Source: Aquilaria yunnanensis
Taxonomy: Eukaryota > Streptophyta > Magnoliopsida > Malvales > Thymelaeaceae
DNA length: 64,000 nt
NCBI GenBank assembly: GCA_039654915.1
Contig: CM077597.1
Coordinates: 24,712,001-24,776,000, forward strand
Reading direction: 5' to 3'
Shown: piece after piece, positions 35,001 to 47,330 of the stretch
How the letters are laid out: each line of letters begins with the position of its first letter
Numbering within the stretch: the stretch's first letter is position 1
Notes under the pieces: model-generated
Databases searched by the model: none
Told to the model about the DNA's origin: nothing
Seen by the model: the letters and a program-made list of their open reading frames with translations, nothing else
Position numbers and translations under genes: made by a program

Positions 35001-35860
35001 TAAGCGGATCACCCTTATTCAAGTCATTGAGCACCAAATAAACTTTAAGCCCGGTGCCTACATTCTAGAGCAACCATGAAAAAGCCAGGGAAATTCAAAT
35101 GCAAGTGGAAGAGTTGCTAGGTAAAGGATATATGAGGAGAAGCATAAGCCTATTCATAGTGCCAATGCTTTTGGTGCCCAAGGAGGATGGCACATGGTAG
35201 ATGTGCATGGACTACCGGCCAATGAATAAGCTCACGGTGAAGTATCACTTTCCTAACCCTAGATTAGATGATATGTTACATGAGCTGCATGGTTCTACAT
35301 TTTTTCAAAAATTGATCTTTTCAGTGGGTATCACCAAATTAGAATAAGGGATAGGGATGAGCGGAAGACCGCATTCAAAACAAAATTTGGATTATATGAA
35401 GGTTAGTCAAGCCCTTTGGTCTCACAAATGAACTAAGCACTTTCATGAGGCTAATGAACCATGTCTGAAGAGAGTTCATAGGAAGTTTTGTGGTAGTGTA
35501 TCTTGACAATATTCTTGTGTATAAAAAGGGCTTAATGGAGCACACCCACCACCTAAGGCTAGTATTATAAACATTGAGGGAACAAAAGTTGTTTCATAAC
35601 ATGAAGAAGTGAACCTTTTGTACTGACCAAGTTATCTTTCTTGGCTATGTGGTAAGCTCTCTAGGAGTAGAAGTAAACTCAGAGAAGGTCCAAGCCATAC
35701 AAGAATGGCCCATACCTAGGTCCATGAATGAGGTAAGGTCTTTCCATGTGTTAGCTAGTTTTTATAAGAGATTTGTAACGGACCTTTCTACCATTGTAGC
35801 ACTTGTAACTAAAAAAGTCAAGAAGGATGTGGGATTCAAGTAGCGGAAGCTAGAAGATGA
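35000..35860 (+). pseudogene. Gypsy reverse transcriptase
   Basis: Ordered RT blocks are visible across frames: VEELLGKGYMRRS, LVPKEDGTW followed by a stop and [48 protein letters not shown], and VVYLDNILVYKKG. The last is the catalytic YxDD box with the second Asp changed to Asn. It is followed by VIFLGYVVSSLGVEVNSEKV and MNEVRSFHVLASFYKRFV, which match the RT thumb of plant gypsy elements. Frameshifts at about 35400, 35500 and 35570 separate the blocks. Confidence 0.85.
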
Positions 35861-35884
35861 AGCCTTCTAAATGCTCTCAGAAAA

Positions 35885-36280
35885 TTGAACAATGCCCTTT
35901 TATTATCATTGCCTGAATTCATTAAAGCTTTTAAGATTAAATGTGATGCCTCAGGTATAGATATTAGAGCTGTATTAATGCAAAAAAGCCGCCTAATAGC
36001 CTACTATAGCGAAAAGCTAAGTGGAGCTCCATTGAACTACGTTATATATGACAAAGAGCTCTATGCCTTGGTGTGCTCCTTAGAGACTTGGCAACACTAC
36101 TTATGGCACAAGGAGTTTATCATACACCCGAACGACCAATCATTTAAGCATTTAAAGGAGCACAATAGGCTCAATTGAACACATGTTAGGTGAGTGAAGT
36201 TTATTGAATCATTTCCCTATGTGATTAAGTATAAGTAAGGTAAGAAGAATATTGTACCTGCACCTTATCAAGGAGGTACA
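35885..36280 (+). pseudogene. Gypsy RNase H domain
   Basis: An open stretch with [20 protein letters not shown] (the first catalytic Asp in CDAS), [38 protein letters not shown] (catalytic Glu in KEL) and a degenerate end ([10 protein letters not shown], where HTDH is usual, so the third Asp is retained next to a lost His). It would degrade the RNA strand during reverse transcription. An in-frame stop at 36176 ends the open part. Confidence 0.85.
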
Positions 36281-37440
36281 ACTTCCTAACCATGTTAGAT
36301 GCAAAATTACTTAGTTTTATGCTTAGCAAAGAATTGTATGTTTGTGACCCCGACTTTATTGAAATCATTGCTAATTATGAGAAATGAGCTTTTGATAAGT
36401 TTTACAGGTAGGATGGGTACTTGTTTCAGAAGAACAGGTTATGCCTCCCTAATCATCCATCCAAGAGTTGCTCACAAAGAAGGCCCATAGAGGAGATGTG
36501 ATCAAACACTTTCGTGTCCATTAGACACTAGAAATGCTCAAGGACCACTTATGTTGGTGAAAAATGAAAAGAGAGGTGGAAGGGTCTTATGCATGTTGCT
36601 TGGAGTGCAACAAGACAAACAATGCAATGAGTGTGGTAGACTTATTCTTCCAATAGGTGGTGTATTTGCGTGGCATGCTGAGAACTAGAAGCTCAGATAG
36701 AGACTCTAAGTTCTTAAGCCATTGTTAAGAACCTTGTAAAATGAATTAGGGAAGAAGCTACTATTTTCTACTTTATGCCATGCCCAAACCATTGGGAAAA
36801 TAGAGGTGACCAATAAGATATTAGTGCAAATGCTCATAGCTATCATCAATAAGCACCTAAGGAATTAAGAGGATTGCCTGCCCTATGTCGAATTAGCCTA
36901 CAATTAAGTCATACTGAAAACCACCAAGTACTCACATTTAGAGGTTATGTATGGATTTAACCCCCTAACACCACTAAACATTATGACTTTGCCTTCAAAA
37001 GAGTTTGCTAACATAGATAAAACACATAAGGTTGGGGTAGTTAGAAATTTTCAGGAGAAGGTTTGTGCCTAAATTAAGAAGAATACACAATAATGTCTCT
37101 GCAGCTAGCAAGAGAAAGAAAAAGATTGTGTTTGAGCTAGGAATCTAGGTTTGAGCTCATATGATACATGAAAGGTTCCCAGCCAAGAAAAGGACAAAGT
37201 TGTACTAGATAGGACATAGGCCCTTCCAAGTGGTTCAAAGAGTGAACAACAATACGTATAATCTAAACCTCCTATGTGTATTTGCGATCCATGCTAGCTT
37301 TAATGTTGCCGATCTCATTTTGTTTGATGCAGTCCCTGATTTGAAGATGAATCAACTTGAGGAAAGGGAAGATGATGGAAGCCTCAAGAGCACCAGTTTT
37401 CAAGATCATTCTAGGACCTGACATGAGGAGGCAAGCTAGA
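36281..37440 (+). pseudogene. Gypsy integrase and C-terminal region
   Basis: Strongly decayed. Recognisable pieces are CLECNKTNNAM (second half of the HHCC finger, 36590-36630) and a Tyr/Asn/Leu-rich block at 36880-36970 matching the N-X-S-h-x-x-x-x-P-Y-G area. The C-terminal GHRPFQVVQRVNNNTYNLNL and IHASFNVADLILFD at 37200-37330 are typical of the gypsy integrase tail. Many stops. Frame 37357-37602 continues past the family's usual end and is not recognised. Confidence 0.75.
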
Positions 37441-37734
37441 GAGCTAAATAAGGCCTTGCTGGCAATTGTGGAAGGATGCTTAGATGAGCTGAGGATAAAC
37501 TGGGAAGAACCAACAAGACTTGTGATCCTGGTTGAGGCCGAGCCCTATGCACACCATAGTGAAGGCCCTTATGCGCCCATAGGGCACATGCCTAAAGCCT
37601 AAGACACATGTTGTAGATATGCCAAGACATATGGCATAGCGTACACCTCAGCATACTGGTAGAGTGCATGCACCAGTGCACCTGCTTGAGTGCACATGAA
37701 AGAATCCTATAGTTTAGTTATGCACCTTTAGGCT

Positions 37735-38176
37735 TGGTCTTTATTGTGTTTACATGTTAGAAGTATTATTTAATAGTCATACACATAAGACTTGCTTAGC
37801 ACTCTTTCGAGGGAAGTCATCGAAGTGTTGACCCAAGTCACCTTAGTAATATGCTCATGTCCTAGTCCAAAAAGACTTAGCTCTTCTAGGCTTCTTTTTG
37901 CCCCAGGCTAGCCTATATAAGTAATGGTTTCATTTATATAAAGCATAAGTTGAATCTAATACAATTGCTTTGTTCAAGCATCTATCCTGGAGTTCTTTGT
38001 GAACTAGGCTTGACACCTAGAGTACTTCTCTTATACAATCACCTAAGTAATACTACTAAGTCCTAACTACAGGTTGGTTAGGGGTGTGGGTCAAAATAAT
38101 GTTCAGGAGGATTATTGGAGCTTGTTAGCATTGTGAGGAGGAGTTCCTTGGTCATATATCAAGTAGGTTCCTATCA
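37735..38176 (+). repeat. 3' LTR of the gypsy element
   Basis: Matches 30084-30539 in order and content (see that entry), ending GGTTCCTATCA. The level of difference between the LTRs points to an old insertion. Confidence 0.75.
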
Positions 38177-38660
38177 CTAAATTACATATCTATTATTAAC
38201 AATTTTATAGAAAAAGTGGTCGATCATATAGATGGATCAGCCATTGGTGAGGGATTGATTAATGGCAAGAAAGAGAGAGCGAGTGAGAGGGAGAGAGAGA
38301 GATGAGCAAAAAGAACATGAGAGATTTTGTGAGAGGGCATGGCAACGGTTTAAGTCAGATTGGTAAGAATAATGGTAGGCTCAATCATAGGCAGGATTGG
38401 AAAAGTTTTAACAAGGTCATAGTGTCATTGTTCTATACTAACTTCCTGGACTCTTAGTTAAGTTTCAATCTTCTCAAAGGTTTTCAAATGTATATAGAGT
38501 TATTAATGTTTTCATCACATGGAGAAGACTAAGTTCAAGGCATATATTTGGCTTTGTTAAGCTCCTAGAAAGAAGATGGCAGGTGACTTGGAAGCCTAGT
38601 TAAACCAGATTTGGAATGGTTCTTAGAAGCTTCAAGTCAATATAGCAAAATTTGAATGAT
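38177..38660. other. Spacer with GA-rich run
   Basis: Non-coding; a purine-rich (GAGA)n-like run at about 38272-38305. It may belong to the leader of the LINE that follows. Confidence 0.4.
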
Positions 38661-39600
38661 AATTCATGGATCAAATTGTTCAAATAGCTAAGACCTCTAT
38701 TTCGAACAAGATGGTGTTCGTACATAATGAAGTTGCCCCAAAGATAAAATCTTACAAGGAATTTGTGAAAGGTACACCAAAAAATTCTAACAATGTAGTT
38801 GCTCTTAATAAGGATGATTATACTAGAATAAAGATCAACTTAAAGTCAGAGGAAAAAGGAATGGCTAGAATGTTTCTTAGTGGCAGAGATTAAAGACATT
38901 AGACTATAGGAGGCCTCCAAAATATATTCAATAATGAAGTAATTAGTCCTTGTAAGATTAAGCCAATTGGTAGGAAAGAGGTGCTAATACAATGCTTGAC
39001 TCTTAATGAAATACTTCACCTTCTAGATAGTGGTGCAATTGGTTGAAGCAATGGTTTATTTTTGTTACAAAATCAAAAGTGTAATTAAAGAAGTTTAGAA
39101 GGCATGCATGGTTTCTTATTTTTGGAATTCTTCTACATACTTGGAATGAGTAGCTTTTTCACGACAGTGGCTCTTTATAGGGTCTTATTATTGTCGTGGA
39201 TCATGATACTCATTCTAAAGGTTCCTTAAATTGTGGCCCTTTCCTTATTGTAACAAATTATCCATATCTTATTTCTAAAACTATGGGTGTTAAGGTTGAC
39301 AATGTTTTTTATAATGTCAGGGTGGCGGAAGACCACCCCTTAGATTATAGTGGCTCAAAACCATGCTTGTCGTTCCTTTCAATCTGTAAATGAACTTATG
39401 AAGAATGATTTAGATTTTGAAGTTGGATGGATGGTCTAGGAAGAGGAAGAGTTAGATAGTGATGGTGGTGAAAGTGTGGATTTTGTGGAAGAGACAAAGC
39501 TCACAAAAAATATGGATGATGTGTCTCGTTCTGCTGGTTTGATTAGTTATTCAAGCAACAATGATAAGCCCACATGTAGTGGCATAGGGAGAGTGGTGTA
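38661..39600 (+). pseudogene. Possible LINE ORF1 remnant
   Basis: A 75-codon open stretch at 38666-38893 and a later block around 39290-39390 (VDNVFYNVRVAEDHPLDY) are coding-like. They lie 5' of the LINE endonuclease and RT in the same orientation, where ORF1 is expected. I could not find a secure CCHC knuckle, so the assignment rests mostly on position. Confidence 0.35.
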
Positions 39601-40545
39601 GGGGGTGTGGTGGAACCCTAACAATTTTTAAAAAAATAAATGAAATGGTATATTGGTAAAAATATATTTATGAAAAAAAGCTAATAATATTATAAAATTA
39701 GTTTATTTTTTTTCTCAATGTTTATATAGAAATTTTTTTATTTCCAACAATGTTCAAGTAATTTACTTGTAACATAATAAGTAAAGGCTGATTCTACTCA
39801 ACTTTTATATAGAAAAAATATCCTCAAAAATTTTTTTTGGAATATGCATAAAAGTGCTCTTAATTAATGGATTAGTTTAACTACTTAGATGTCAAATCCA
39901 TTTCTTGATTAATAGAAAAACATATAATATAAATCTTTTGCACCACATTCTATATTTTTCACGTGTGTTTTTAAAGAACTTCCATATCATAGTTTGTTAT
40001 CTTAATGTTATAATATTAGTACATTACCATCTATTATTTTTCTAATTAGCAAGCAAAAGCTTTTGTGTGGCATTAATTATTTTCTATATATCAAACATTA
40101 TAAAAAGCATCTACTACAAATTTAGTATTATTCTAATGATATAAAATTATCACATATTATTACTAGGTAAATTGCATTAGAAGTACATAGCCTTTTTTCG
40201 TGTTGTAAATTCACCTCAGACTTATTTTCATGTACTTGATGATTTCTCACTTCTACTGAAAATTGTAGATTGATTTTTTTATTGTATTTCACCAAATTTT
40301 TTAAAACTGTCATCACCATTCTACACTTTACTAATTTCTTTACAAATTTAGCTATTATTTTTTGTTTTCACATAGATAAAATATCTATATGATTAACTTA
40401 TATTTGTGTCGTGAAAATTTTATTAAAATTTTTGTCAAATCTAGTGGCCAAAGGTAGCAAAAAAATTAATAAAGAATGAAAATGGTTGAAAATTATTAAG
40501 CAATGAAAAAAAAATAAGGATTAATTTCGCACCCCCAATCTCAAA
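39601..40545. other. AT-rich block inside the LINE region
   Basis: Abrupt switch to very AT-rich, non-coding DNA between two coding-like parts, probably another insertion into the old LINE. No inverted ends or target duplication recognised. Confidence 0.35.
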
Positions 40546-42631
40546 TTTCTCGCAATGGTATGCCACTACCAACATGTTGGTTGGAAGTTTTGAATTTGAA
40601 CCTAAATATTGTCAACAGAGTAAATTGTGATGATAAGATTGACGAGTCTTTTGGTTCAAAAGGGCGTGTTGCTTATTTAAGTCCTTCAAGTCCTAAGGTG
40701 TTGGAGGCATCCATTAGTGCTTTAGATGAAAAAAAACCATGATTAATGCTCTACTATCGAATCAGGGTGTAAATGGCCCTATTCAAAAAGCAATATGCAA
40801 GAGGAAACTGACCATGCCCAAGAACCATGTAACTTGCCCAAAATGGAGATTCCTTAACATTATTATTGGTCCTTCAAATTTGAAGAAAAAATCCAAGAGT
40901 AACAGATAAGAAAACTTTGTGGAGGAATGAGGCAATATAGGTTTTTGTTCTACTTCTTCTTATGCAAAGGCATTTTCAAATAACAATAGTGCTTGCTAGA
41001 ATAATGTAATTATCAATGATATAAAGCCTGTTAAGAGCAGTACGCAGAACAACCTGACTGAGGCGAAGAAGACAATGATCTTGGCACAAAATTTTGGTTT
41101 TAAGATAAATGCATAGGATATTGAAGAGTTAAATGCAATTTGCAGGGAATAGACCAATATTGATAAATCAGAGGCAGTGTAGAATGAGAATCAAGCTAGT
41201 CTTAATGACATTACTTGGCATTTATAGGAAAGGTACTGGTAAGAAGGGGAAGAAATCTCAAATCAAATCTTGTTAAGGAGGCATCAGGTGTACTTTCTTA
41301 TGGTTCAAGAAACTAAGGCTTCCAATTCTTCAGTCTCATCGGCTAGGGTCTTATGGTCAAGAAATGGCTTTGATGTTGATTAATAAAATGTGGATGGGCT
41401 TTCTAGAGGTATTATATGCATTTGGATTTTTGGAGTCTTTGAAAAGGTTGATATCTTTTGCCATGATTTCTTGGGTTTGTTTAAAATTGGAAAGGTATAG
41501 TTAGTTTAGTGTTGTTTGTGAATGTGTATATGCCCCTTGATGTCCTTCAAAGAAGAAAAAATTGAGGTACAATCTCACTATGATTTTGGAAAGTTTCCAG
41601 GGTCCTTTTTCTTACCTTGGGGATTTTAAATCTGTAGTGGCCAAATAGGAAAGAAGAGGTTGCTTAAATAGTGTGTCTAAGATTTAGGCTTTTAAAGACT
41701 TCTTGTAAGAAGTCCAGGCTTTTGATCTCCTTATTTATGCAAGGAAATTCACTTGGCATAACTATAGGGAGTCTAAAAGGAGTAAAATTGATATATCAAT
41801 TGTTTCAGATGATTTTCTAAACCTTTGGCCAAGACTAACTTTTGGTGGATTAGAAAGAAGTCTTTTGGATCACTACCCCTACTTTGTAAAATAGTCAGAT
41901 TTTGATTTCAGCCCTACTTCCTTTAAAGAGTTTGATGCATGGTTCAACCATAAAGATTTCATGTTGTTTGTTAAAAGTGAATGAAAAGGCTTTATTTGTT
42001 ATTGGTGTAAGTGACTTTGTGCCTATTGAGAAGTTGAGGCTTCAAAATGCCAAGCTGAAATTTTGGAATAAGAATGTCTTTAGAGAAGTAACTAGATTAC
42101 TTAAATTAGAAGTTAGACAGCTAGGATAAGATCATGGAGCACAGAGATCTATGTGTTGAGGATGTGTTTGAAAAGAATGGAATTTTAAGCTAGTTTTGGG
42201 AGCAGGTGGATCTAAGAGTCCTTCTTGTGGAAAAAATCAAGAGAAAGGTGGACCAAGGTAGGGGATGAAAATTCATGCTACTTTCATCGGTTAGCCTTTC
42301 ATGTGGTCAAAAAGAATTCTTTAAAGGGTATTTCTGATAATGGAAGCTGGTTAGAGCAGCCTGTCGATGTTAAAACAACATTATTGAACTACTTCAAAGA
42401 CAAATTTAAAAAGGACAAAAAGGTCAAAAAAAATTTCTATTTGAAGAACATGAGGTGTCTGAGTCCTCAAGACTTTTCATATCTGGAAGAACATATTGGT
42501 GACTAGGAAGTTCATAGTGTCGCTTGGGAATGTGGGAGCCATAAATCTCCTAGCCTTGATCGACACAACTTTTGTTCCATCAAGAATTGTTGGCATCTTC
42601 TCAAGGATGATATCAACAAGTTTTTTGAGGA
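40546..42631 (+). pseudogene. L1-type LINE: endonuclease and start of reverse transcriptase
   Basis: The endonuclease is seen from about 41290: FLMVQETKAS (the Q-E-T-K motif with the catalytic Glu), a long Ser/Gly-rich stretch, the region corresponding to GDFN...ER, and FTWHN-like text at 41745 with SKIDISIVSDDF-type sequence, in several frames. The pre-RT region reads WTKVGDENSCYFHRLA at 42250-42297, a motif shared by plant LINEs, and SYLEEHIGD. The following RT text is interrupted at 42631 by a solo LTR. There are many stops. Coding text before 41290 is less certain. Confidence 0.75.
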
Positions 42632-43229
42632 TGTTGGGGAAAAAAATTCTACAATCACCTATCACGCACAGTGAAAAAAAAACATGGTCAAGCAAGCACA
42701 CAGAAATTTAACGTTGGTTGACTCTTAACTAGCCTACATCCATAGATAAGAGAAATCCATTTGAACAAAATATAGAAATTACAGTAGAGGTATGCACATA
42801 GTGCTTACGTTATACTATGGATCCTCTATACACTACTAATAACCCCAATATTTTTCCCTCACACAATTACAAGATATAAGAATCACAAATGGCTTTGCCT
42901 CCTAGTCTTCTATGGCCTCTGGACCTCTCCTCCCTCCTAGAACCCTAACATCTTACCTTTTCTCCATATTGGTTTTTCTCTCATGCCCAAACCCTAATAC
43001 AACAAGTCTTTTTATAGGGCACACACACAAAAACAAGTCCTAAACAAACTAAAAGACTTGCTTCCCAATTAAATAACTAAACCAAGACAAACATAACTTC
43101 TCCACCTTGGTAACAAAATTTTAGCTATTTTAACATAAGTCTAGGCCATCCACAAAACAATTACCCCATTAATGGGTTAATGGTGCAACAAGTCCTCAAA
43201 CTTTGTTATTTTAAGCCAACAACCTAATA
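42632..43229 (+). mobile_element. Solo LTR (598 bp, copia-like) with GAGGA target duplication
   Basis: Starts TGTTGGGGAAAAAAATTC, ends CCAACAACCTAATA, and is flanked by GAGGA at 42627-42631 and 43230-43234. The LINE reading frame breaks at the left copy and resumes in frame after the right copy, which fixes the boundaries. The left part is related to 523-940. The inner text GCCAACA near the right end suggests the original terminus may have been ...CCAACA; the 8 extra bases are unexplained. Confidence 0.85.
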
Positions 43230-43234
43230 GAGGA

Positions 43235-43322
43235 ATTTGAAAGGATAGGTAAAATCATAGAGGGCTGTAATACATCTTTTATTGCTTTTGTCCCTAAAAT
43301 ATCTAATCCAAATGTGTTAAGG
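43235..43322 (+). pseudogene. LINE reverse transcriptase, short middle piece
   Basis: In-frame continuation after the solo LTR: FERIGKIIEGC then FIAFVPKISNPNVL, which corresponds to the T-FI-LIPK-----NP motif of LINE reverse transcriptases. It is cut again at 43322 by a MULE-like element. Confidence 0.8.
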
Positions 43323-45373
43323 GAGAAGGTCAAAATCAGTCCTATAACTTTTACAATTTTTCTAATTAAGTCCTATATCTTTATGATTTTCTATTTGAGT
43401 CATAATCTAAAAAATGGTACAAATATTAGTCCTATAATAGACGTACTTAAAGGAAAATCTTATGTGGCACATAATGGCCGTTAACCCAAGCCTAGTTGGT
43501 AAAGTGGGACTGTTCTCTATGGGTCATAATCTTCTACCCTGATTGCCATAGCAATTTCATCTTTCGTTGGCCAAAAATCAATGACATGCCACTCTACTGT
43601 TTTTTTTTACACCGTTAATTTCCAACTCTAGTTCTACTCCTGCTTTCTCCCTACTCTTTCAAAGGTAGAGAATACAAAACCCAATTATAATTTGCCTCAC
43701 CTTATTGTTCCTACCACCAATGCTTTTATCACCCATTGCTCCTTACCTCCTACACCTCTCAAAACAACAAACAAATTTTGCTGATTAGAAAAGAAAACAA
43801 TAGTGGCCTTGTGCTTTAGCTCAAAGTGAGTTTGCCATTAGTGCACCTCATAGGTGGCTAAATACACTTGCCAGCACATAAATACCCTAGGTTCCAAGGT
43901 TTACAAGTAAGGTAGGTGAAGGTTACCTACAATTTTGTCCCGCCATTTATTTTCTTTCTCCTCTATTTAGCTTCATCTTTTTGGTTTTAAAATTTTGGGT
44001 TATTGGGGATTGGCCGTTTAGGTACTATAGAAAGAAAGGGAGTTCAATCTCTGATAACCATAATTTCAAATTTGAGCAGTCACCTTATAGAGCTAGAGTC
44101 AAACATTATCATTATAGTTCAAATGTGCTATTGCTACAAACTCTCTTATCTAGGATATCCCATCTAATGATCTTATATGTCCTCTAGATTAGAAAAGTTG
44201 TAGTATCCACCTCTATTGTTTAAGGTTTATTTAGAAACTAACTTTGTTGTTACCACTTCTTTATTCCTGAAAAAAAAAACATATGGAATAGAGATTGAAG
44301 GAGCAAGATCAAGAAGCATTTTATCAAACATGTTTCCTTCATTGTTCACTAAAAGCAAAAGAGTCACCTCCCATAATAATAGCAGTGGCAGCACACAAAA
44401 ATACTGTCCTAGTGACAACTCACTTACTTATATTAGAGCATACAACAATACCATAGCTAATAACAATAGACTCATACGTTTTTTTTTATCCTTCTTCATC
44501 TTCACCAATTTTATGCCTAAAAGTTTACCCTCCCATTTGTCACCCTAACCTTGCATATCCCCCTAACCTCTATTTTTGCTTGCTCAGCATCTGCTTTTGG
44601 TTCATCCACCTCTAATTTTCCTTGACCGACCTCTACATCTATTACTTCCCAATCTTAGGTATGCAAGGATTATTCTAGTCAGATACACTAGTAGTGGGTC
44701 ATCAATCTAGCTCAAGTATTTATAGTTTGGTATTTGTTGGTGCATTTAACAATGGCAAAACCATCAGCCAGCATTCAAATTGGTCCATACCTAATGTCTC
44801 CCACACTGGCTTTTTCTTCTTCTTATTAAGTTTTAAGTCAAACAATGTCTACCTATGATTTATTTCTATTGGAATAAGCTTGACATAAGCTATCTAGACC
44901 AAAATAACATCCATTTTTTTCCAAGTGGGATTATGCATTAGGTGAGCCAATTGTAGGATTAAAATGGGTAATGTTTTCATAGTTATAATACTTGAACAAA
45001 AACTAGAAAATTAGAGACTAGAATAGAAAAAGCTTCCAAAGCTATAGACTCAATTTGACCTTTGCCCATGTTAAAGCATTACCGGCCATTTAGTTTTTTG
45101 TGTTGCTTTTACAAGATAATTGCTAAAATATTAGCCAACAGATTACAAAAACAAGAGCTATTTACTTGATAGCAAGAATCAAGCTCGACATGAACTATTT
45201 AGACCAAAATAACATCCACTTTCTCATAGGTAGGATTACTCATTATGTGCGCCAATTGTAGGATTAACATGGGCAATGTTTTCATAGTTATAAGACTCGA
45301 ACAAAAACTAGAAAAGTTAGAGACTAGAATAGAAAAGCTTCCAAAGCTATAGGACTCAATTTGACCTTTGCCC
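43323..45373. mobile_element. MULE-like insertion (~2.05 kb) in the LINE
   Basis: The left end (GAGAAGGTCAAAATCAGTCC then TATAACTTT) is repeated inverted at the right end (AAAGCTATAGGACTCAATTTGACC then TTTGCCCA). The flanks GTGTTAAGG (43314-43322) and TGTTAAAGG (45375-45383) are a near-match 9-bp target duplication. The LINE motif resumes with YRPIS directly after. There is no transposase; the frames at 43981-44548 have no similarity. Part of its right end has since been duplicated (see 44877-45490). Confidence 0.7.
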
Positions 45374-45490
45374 ATGTTAAAGGATTATAGGCCAATTAGT
45401 TTTTTGGGCTGTATTTAGAAGATAATTGCTAAAATATTGGCCAACAGATTACAAAATAAGATCTATCTACTTGTTAGTAGAAATCAAGCA
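44877..45490 (+). repeat. Tandem duplication, ~307-bp unit, across the MULE/LINE junction
   Basis: 44877-45183 and 45184-45490 are direct copies with roughly 10% difference by eye. Both contain the right end of the MULE-like element followed by LINE text (GGCCA(A/T)TTAGTTTTTTG ... ATAATTGCTAAAATATT). The duplication therefore happened after the insertion. Confidence 0.85.
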
Positions 45491-47230
45491 ACTTTTGTTA
45501 GTTGTAAGCAAATCCTAGATGGTGTGCTCATCGCCACTGAATTTGTTCATTATATGAAGCAGAACAAGCTAAATACCATGTTCTTTAAAGTAGACTTTAA
45601 GAAAGCCTTTGATAATGTTAACTGGTAGTTTTTATACTTGGTTATGGAGCAGATGAAATTTGGTTAGAAAATGGCTTTATTGGATTAAAGGATGTCTAGA
45701 ATCTGCCTCAATATCTGTGCTAGTAAACAGTTTTCCTACTTTTGAGTACAAAATGGAAAAAAGACTCAGGCAGGGGATCTTATCTTTTTTTTTTTTTTAC
45801 CATCTGTGGAAGTTGTGCACATCCTTGTATAGAGAGTAGCAGGCTATGGTGAGCAAAATGGAATTAGAGCTGGCCAGGATGGGTTGGAAATCACCATCTG
45901 TAGTTTGTTATTCATACACTATTAATGGGTGAGTGGGATGAACAGAACATTGCATTTTCTAAAAAAAATTTAAGGTGTTTCATATCATTTTAGGCCATAA
46001 AATAAACCATCTAAGAGCTGTTTGATGGGGTTGAATGTGTTAGACACAGAACTTCAAAGAATGGCTCAGATTATAGAATAGAGTGTTAGCTTAATTCCCT
46101 TCACATATCTCAGTTTGATAGTGGGGACTTGTATGACTAAGCCAGCTTCTTGCTCTATTGTGATAGATAAATTTAAGTAAAGGCTTATGGATTAAAAGTT
46201 GGCAACTCTGTGTATTAGAGCCAAAATAACACTTATCAAATCTTGCCTCTCAAGCTTACCATTGTATTACTTTTTTTTGTTTAGCTGCCCACCAGGAGTG
46301 CTCAGAAAAGTGGATTATTTTCATAAAAAATTTCATTAAGGTAGTTCTAATAAGAGAAATCAATTGGAAAAAAAATGGTTTCACATAAAACTTTAAGGGG
46401 TTTGGCACTCAGTTGTCGTAAAGTGAAAAAATTAGCATTTTTATCAAAATGGTGGTGGAGGTTTTAGTTTTTAAATGATGCCATTTGGGGGGATGTTATT
46501 TGTGCTATTTATCTGGATAATGGGAGTCTATGGCCAGGTTCTTCACATTCTATTTTAGGTAAAACATATGTTGTTTTGAATGTTCTAGGTTCTAGGGGCA
46601 TCTTCATAGAGTATAATATTGTTTGGAGGGTAGGCAATGGGTTGACTACATCCTTTGGTTTGATAAATAAGTAGGTGCCAAAACCTTAATGTCTAAGTTC
46701 CCTAGACTATTCAAATTAGTTGAAACCTAACTTGTAAAGTTTCTAACATGGCCATTTTGGAGGGGGAGTCTTAGTCTTGGAATCTTCAGTGGGTTAAGGA
46801 ACCTAGGGGCTGTGTGGTAAAAGAGTTGCATGGCTTATTATCGTAACAACATTTCATTGAGTAGGAGAACACCTGATCATTTCATTTGTAGAGTATGTCT
46901 AACGACAAAGCTCTTTTTGTCAAGTAAGTGACAAAAGCAGTGGAAACTCATCTTGCTCAACCTCCAAACTAGAATCTTGGATTTCCGTAGAATGGATGGT
47001 GCCTCATCAGGGTGAACTTCTATTTGAAGGCTTTATAAGACCGTCTACCAACCAAGGTGAACCTGGTGTCTAGGGGTGTCTCCAAGCTGATGCCTTGTGT
47101 CCTTTCTATAAACAAGAGGAGGAATCTGCATGCCAGCTACTTCTTCAATGCAGGTTCTCAAGAAAGATCTGGTCAACAATTCGTGCCTGGTTGGAAGTAG
47201 ACTTTGTTCCTCTGTCAAGCTTACCTCAAG
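45384..47230 (+). pseudogene. LINE reverse transcriptase core, thumb and zf-RVT
   Basis: YRPISFLGC, then KIIAKILANRLQNKI, NQATFVSCKQILDGVLIATE and FFKVDFKKAFDNVNW (first catalytic Asp in KVDFKKAFD) at 45383-45628. RLRQGDLI (usual GLRQGDPLSP) follows at about 45760. The YADD box is not recognisable. Downstream text has the pattern of the LINE thumb, and 47090-47200 gives CPFYKQEEESACQLLLQCRF then IWSTIRAWL, the zinc-binding zf-RVT domain. A dead copy with many stops. No separate RNase H was seen. Confidence 0.85.
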
Positions 47231-47330
47231 TGCTTTTTTCCTTTCTTTTCATTCATACAATTCCATCATCAAGTATAGAGGTAGACTTACATGCTTTAAA
47301 GTTGTATCCATATACCCCACTTTTATTTTA

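Noticed and set aside
44216..44548. 110-codon frame inside the MULE-like element
   Set aside because: No transposase motifs or other similarity; composition matches the AT-rich element interior.
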